Translations under genes and position numbers: made by a program
Shown: piece by piece, positions 60,500 to 64,000 of the stretch
Numbering within the stretch: the stretch's first letter is position 1
Layout of the letters: each line of letters opens with the position of its first letter
The notes under the pieces: generated by a model
The model's input: the letters and a program-made list of their open reading frames with translations, nothing else
Told to the model about the DNA's origin: nothing
Database searches by the model: none
NCBI GenBank assembly: GCA_019239895.1
Contig: JAFAZH010000025.1
Location: 151,118-215,117 of the forward strand
Source of the DNA: Abditibacteriaceae bacterium
GTDB lineage: Bacteria; Armatimonadota; Abditibacteriia; Abditibacteriales; Abditibacteriaceae
DNA length: 64,000 nucleotides
Direction: 5' to 3'

Positions 60500-61909
60500 T
60501 TAGAAGCGCACAATTTTAACCGCGACTTCACGGAAGTTAGCAGGCACAGGAAGAGAATAATGGCCACCACCGTGCTGCAAGTTATAGCTCTGCACAGTCT
60601 GGCCCGTCAGCACATCAACCCGCGCCACATGATAGTTGCCAGCAGGCAGGTCAAGCTGTAATAAGGCATTAGCCGCACCTTTTAGATACATAGCATATTG
60701 CTGCCCTGGCGTGGCGAGAACCTGGGACTGGGCTTTATCTGGTAGGCCGCTGTGAATGAAACCAGGGGCAGGTTGCAGCTTTAAGAAATCCAAGCTGTGC
60801 AGAAAGTCTTTCAACACTTTCATCTGCTGGCGAAAAGTGACACCCCCACCGCCGGGCTGAGTCGCCGGATATTGGAAAGTGCCGTCTTCATGCCCAGCGG
60901 TGAAGGAGTAGTCGAGGTTGTTATAGAGTCCACCACCCGCGAGGATGAATTCCCAGGCTTCCATGCGATAATAATCATCCGCCGTGCCATGAAAGCCTGT
61001 CTCATTGAGACCAATGACTTTGTTAAGACCGAAGTTCTCTGCCACAGTGGTCGGGGGATGCGCGTAGTGGAAGTTAAAGATCGAAACCTGCGGGTGCGGC
61101 TGCTCGATTTTCCGGGAGACATTGGCGATGTTTTGTGAAATTAAATGATGCCCCGTCCAGCCCTGCTCGGTAGCCGTAATCACATCGGCGATATGGTGCT
61201 GCCACTCCATTGTGACCCCGCCGAAATACGGCTCATTGCAAATTTCATAATAAACATTGTCGGCATCACGCAACTCGTTGACAATCTTGCGCACAAGGGC
61301 TTCCTGCACCAGCAGTAGTCCATCATTTTTCTTAAGATCATAAACCTCGTTTTTCCCAACCTTGCCCACGCCATTGATGTTGTTTACCGCATTCATGGGG
61401 CTGATGGCCCACTGGCTGTCATCATACATCGGGCAGAAGAGGTTCATCTCAACAACTATGCCCCGTTGCCCGGCGTAGGCCACAAAATCTTTGAGCCGCG
61501 CAAAATAGGCGTCATCCCAATGGGTGAGATCGAACTTATTGCCAGCACCGGCATAGCCAGGTTGATCACTACGCGCCCAGGGACAGATGAAACGCCCCGG
61601 CTTAGGCGCTAAGGTGTTGCTGGCAATAGCGAAAGCGCCGGGTGGCTCGACATAAGCGCCGCTAAAAGTTCGCGTGAGATTCAGCCCATCCGCCGCAAGG
61701 GTGTCCAGGTACTTTCGATAATCAAAATCGAGATTGAGCACGGCCCCATAATGTTCACCGGAAGTGATTAACACTGCGGGTTTGCCGCGAAACAAAAAGT
61801 AATGAGGATTCTGTGGATGTAAACTCAGCGGCGAAGCCAGTGCAGCTTGCGTCCCCATCGCCGTGGCAGTCATTGCCAATAAAGCAGCCATTATAGCGTG
61901 TCCTTTCAT
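60500..61909 (-). CDS. Secreted TIM-barrel glycoside hydrolase (GH5/DUF4038-like)
   Basis: A ~469-residue exported enzyme. The signal peptide ends ALASP. The barrel starts NPHYFLFRGKPAVLITSGEHYG, as in cellulase-type and DUF4038 proteins. The acid/base Glu is in VYYEICNEPYFGG and the nucleophile Glu in IGLNETGFHG. A small C-terminal sandwich (LLQLDLPAGNYHVARVDVLTGQ) follows. The ATG at 61909 gives a good signal peptide; a further Met six codons later has AAAGGA upstream and is an alternative. It diverges from the GH42-like gene at 61961 across ~50 bp. Confidence 0.78.
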   Translation of the reverse strand: MKGHAIMAALLAMTATAMGTQAALASPLSLHPQNPHYFLFRGKPAVLITSGEHYGAVLNLDFDYRKYLDTLAADGLNLTRTFSGAYVEPPGAFAIASNTLAPKPGRFICPWARSDQPGYAGAGNKFDLTHWDDAYFARLKDFVAYAGQRGIVVEMNLFCPMYDDSQWAISPMNAVNNINGVGKVGKNEVYDLKKNDGLLLVQEALVRKIVNELRDADNVYYEICNEPYFGGVTMEWQHHIADVITATEQGWTGHHLISQNIANVSRKIEQPHPQVSIFNFHYAHPPTTVAENFGLNKVIGLNETGFHGTADDYYRMEAWEFILAGGGLYNNLDYSFTAGHEDGTFQYPATQPGGGGVTFRQQMKVLKDFLHSLDFLKLQPAPGFIHSGLPDKAQSQVLATPGQQYAMYLKGAANALLQLDLPAGNYHVARVDVLTGQTVQSYNLQHGGGHYSLPVPANFREVAVKIVRF

Positions 61910-61960
61910 GCCTTGTTTCTCTTTCAATGATAATCTAAATATAATGCAGGAATGCCATAT

Positions 61961-63832
61961 ATGCTTAACACAAATGTAAAAGACCCATGCCTAAAATTCC
62001 CGTTTGTTTTACTAATATGCCTGCTTTATAGCTGCGGCACGCTTATTTTAATACAACGAGCAAGTTGTTCTTCTGATAGCAAAAATCAGCCAGCCTTTGA
62101 TGGTCAGCGATGGCATCTTTCAACTGGTAATTTAAGCGTCAGCTTCATTCAAGCTTCGCCCATCGGGGCCATCCCAAAACCTGACTTTTTAGAGCCACCA
62201 CCCTCTGACGCCACTTTGGCACAGATGAAACAGCAAGGGTTGGTCGCCTATGAAGACTATGTGACGTGGGGCGCTGTGGAGCGGGAGCCGGGGCACTGGG
62301 ATTGGACGCAGCATGATCGCATTTGTGACGCTATCAAAAAAGCGGGCTTGCAGTATGTGGTCTATAACTGGGTGCATTTTCCCCCGACTTGGCTGCGCCA
62401 TAGCCCAAACGCCACTCTCATGCGCTGTGTTGAGCATAATCAGACTACGAATTATCTTTCCATTTTTGATCCCCGCACCCTCGTCTACTATGACCACTTC
62501 TACCATGAGTTAGCGCGGCATTTTGGCAACCGCATTGATGGCGTTTATGCCTGTATTTGCGGGCCTTATGGTGAAGGCAATTATCCACTCGATGCGTCAG
62601 GCTGGGTTGTTAATCTGGATCACTGTCACGAGGGTTACTGGTGTGCCGACCCGTATGCAGTGGCGAGCTTGCAGCGGGCCATGCTCCAACACTATGGAAA
62701 CATCAATGCTCTGAATGCCGCCTGGGGAATGAACTTGCGCAGCTTTAATGAGATAACCCCACCCCAGGAAATCAAGCCAGGTTTTAAGCCATCGCCCGCG
62801 CTATGGAACACGGCTCAAGAGCGGCGGCATTGGCTGGATTTCATCACCTGGTATCATCAGGCGATGGTTGATTTCGCAGCACGCTCGATTGAAGTAGTGC
62901 TAAAATACTTCCCCCGCGACAAAGTGCGCACCAAGCCAGGCGGGAATGCCGGTGGTGTCAACCCCCTCGCCTGGGGCACTTACTGTCCGGCCTATGCAAA
63001 AATGGCCGCGCCCTATGGCATCGTGCTTCAACCAGCCGATTGTCAGGGTGCTTATTTCGGCGATAAATGGCTGGCTACCGCTTACAAATTTTATGGCGTG
63101 CGCCTCTCTACCGAACCCGCTGGAAATCTCGATGCTGCTACATTTAATCGCCGTATGTTCTCCGATGCTTCCTGTGGCGCACAGCAGATGTTCACCTATG
63201 AATGGGATAAGCACGTTGCCGCCATTCATCAATACGCCCATTTATTCACCGGACACGCAGGTGATACCCAAGTTGCTGTCCTCTGTCCTACTACTCTCTA
63301 TCGTTTGGGTGGCGATGTCGGCCCCACAATTCGTGCCGCCACCCAACTGCGCGACTTAACCGATTATGATGTGTTAGATGAACTGCTCATTCACGATGGC
63401 GCACTGACCAATCGCTACAAAGCCCTTATCATCTTCCAGGGCGATTGGATTGAGCAAGATATTCTTGATCGCATAGAGCAATGGGTCAGGCGTGGCGGCC
63501 ATCTTGTGGTGGTTGGGTCAACAAATATCAAGAATGTTGAGGGGCAGCAATGGCCTTTAGCCATGAATAGCCAAACTACATCCTGGCGCAAAGGTCAGGT
63601 GATGCATATACCGCCACTAGAAGAGCAACAACACTGGTTACAGACTCTTGCCTCTGCGTTGCAAGGTTTACAGGGTATGGATGGAAAAATGGACGGTATC
63701 TGGACAACACGGCGAGGTCATGAGACGCTTTTGTTTAATACGACCAAACAGGAGCAAAAAGTTTCAGTATCCGATGGGCACCGGCAATCTAAAGTTACCG
63801 TTGCTCCGCATACCATTGCTCAACTCAAATAG
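61961..63832 (+). CDS. GH42-like glycoside hydrolase, exported
   Basis: A ~623-residue protein. An N-terminal hydrophobic region (FPFVLLICLLYSCGTLILIQ) is a signal or lipoprotein-type leader (LLYSC). The barrel has EDYVTWGAVEREPGHWDW and VYNWVHFPPTWLRHSPNAT, then a Glu in VYACICGPYGEGNYP as the probable acid/base. YGNINALNAAWGMNLRSFNEI is the GH42-type segment. A trimerisation-like domain (YKALIIFQGDWIEQDILDRIEQWV) and a small C-terminal domain follow. The ATG at 61961 has AGGA 9 nt upstream. It shares a divergent promoter region with the GH5-like gene. The final stop is followed by the insertion-sequence end. Confidence 0.78.
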   Translation: MLNTNVKDPCLKFPFVLLICLLYSCGTLILIQRASCSSDSKNQPAFDGQRWHLSTGNLSVSFIQASPIGAIPKPDFLEPPPSDATLAQMKQQGLVAYEDYVTWGAVEREPGHWDWTQHDRICDAIKKAGLQYVVYNWVHFPPTWLRHSPNATLMRCVEHNQTTNYLSIFDPRTLVYYDHFYHELARHFGNRIDGVYACICGPYGEGNYPLDASGWVVNLDHCHEGYWCADPYAVASLQRAMLQHYGNINALNAAWGMNLRSFNEITPPQEIKPGFKPSPALWNTAQERRHWLDFITWYHQAMVDFAARSIEVVLKYFPRDKVRTKPGGNAGGVNPLAWGTYCPAYAKMAAPYGIVLQPADCQGAYFGDKWLATAYKFYGVRLSTEPAGNLDAATFNRRMFSDASCGAQQMFTYEWDKHVAAIHQYAHLFTGHAGDTQVAVLCPTTLYRLGGDVGPTIRAATQLRDLTDYDVLDELLIHDGALTNRYKALIIFQGDWIEQDILDRIEQWVRRGGHLVVVGSTNIKNVEGQQWPLAMNSQTTSWRKGQVMHIPPLEEQQHWLQTLASALQGLQGMDGKMDGIWTTRRGHETLLFNTTKQEQKVSVSDGHRQSKVTVAPHTIAQLK

Positions 63833-63892
63833 CACACTATGGATAAATCTTGAACCTAATGTGCAACACATTAATGGTTTAAGGAATAAGGA

Positions 63893-63922
63893 TTGATCCA
63901 TTGAGGGCCGTCTCTGTAGAAT
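63893..63922 (+). promoter_or_regulatory. Putative transposase promoter
   Basis: TTGATC (63893-63898) and TAGAAT (63917-63922) are separated by 18 bases, a good match to a sigma70-type promoter. Transcription from it would begin near 63929, past the left arm of the hairpin described next. Confidence 0.5.
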
Positions 63923-63967
63923 AGCAAGTTGCCACACCCACTATTCAGGAGGCTGCCTCAATGGATC
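63895..63967 (+). promoter_or_regulatory. Inverted repeat that can mask the transposase start codon
   Basis: GATCCATTGAGG (63895-63906) is the exact reverse complement of CCTCAATGGATC (63956-63967), which contains the ATG at 63961. In a transcript that reads through from upstream, the two 12-base arms can pair and hide the start codon. Transcripts from the promoter at 63893 lack the left arm. Confidence 0.7.
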
Positions 63968-64000
63968 GAGATGATTTTATCATTACTGTCTACTGTCTGG
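63961..64000 (+). CDS. Transposase, 5' end only (IS982-like; cut by window edge)
   Basis: The frame MDRDDFIITVYCL follows AGGAGG by 8 nt and resembles the start of IS982-type DDE transposases (D-x-FIITVFCLVD-like). Only 13 codons are visible, so the family call is tentative. The left end of the element could not be placed precisely; it lies between the GH42-like stop (63832) and ~63895. Confidence 0.55.
   Translation, partial: MDRDDFIITVYCL

Overview
The window is a moderately GC-rich stretch from a diderm, heterotrophic bacterium. Many proteins carry Sec or Tat-like export signals. There is a FecR-domain protein with a barrel-like C-terminus, and several secreted glycoside hydrolases, Gfo/Idh/MocA oxidoreductases, a xylose-isomerase-like TIM barrel and a PmoA-like protein. 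This mix is typical of polysaccharide-degrading oligotrophs such as Armatimonadota/Abditibacteriota, Planctomycetota or Acidobacteriota. The phylum is inference; no marker gene fixes it.

Layout. 1-3.5 kb: 3' end of queG, a tRNA-Leu(CAA) with a terminator, and a secreted beta-strand repeat protein. 3.9-9.2 kb: a Gfo/Idh/MocA oxidoreductase and a large single-chain restriction-modification gene broken by two frameshifts, one of them an exact 17-bp tandem duplication. 9.3-16.3 kb: a DUF4832 secreted protein, a GH43-like propeller, a second oxidoreductase, a CBM6-like/HExxH peptidase gene interrupted by an in-frame stop, and an APC permease. 16.4-25.8 kb: a leftward operon of eight genes (two SDR epimerases, a zinc dehydrogenase, four glycosyltransferases, a methyltransferase) that looks like a glycoconjugate cluster, with an uncharacterised gene downstream. 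25.9-32.7 kb: an IS1595-type transposase lacking its catalytic core, a GH42-like enzyme, and a 937-aa peptidase/AAC(3) fusion overlapping a methyltransferase. 32.9-36.9 kb: a BcgI-like nuclease-methylase plus specificity subunit, then a DUF104/VapC toxin-antitoxin pair. 37-48.5 kb: a PAS-SpoIIE phosphatase, a GH30-like enzyme, a YVTN propeller and a sugar-catabolism cluster. 49-58.6 kb: a 2593-aa surface protein (SBBP, 13 Calx-beta-like repeats, 7 RCC1 repeats) followed by a FecR/barrel gene. 58.7-63.8 kb: an S10 peptidase and two divergent glycoside hydrolases. The window ends in the first bases of an insertion sequence.

The most striking signal is at the methylase/specificity junction (34712-34770). 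A T TTT TTC heptamer in the correct frame is followed by a 7-nt spacer that contains the methylase stop, and then by a 17-bp stem-loop. The specificity gene lies in the -1 frame. This is a textbook programmed -1 frameshift layout, and it would produce a 1084-aa methylase-specificity fusion alongside the separate methylase.

The intergenic regions hold several families of palindromic elements. One ~115-150 bp multi-hairpin family occurs at least three times (plus a solo hairpin) and shows compensatory base changes between copies. Others resemble MITEs. The insertion sequence at the right edge has an inverted repeat that would hide its start codon in read-through transcripts but not in transcripts from its own apparent promoter.
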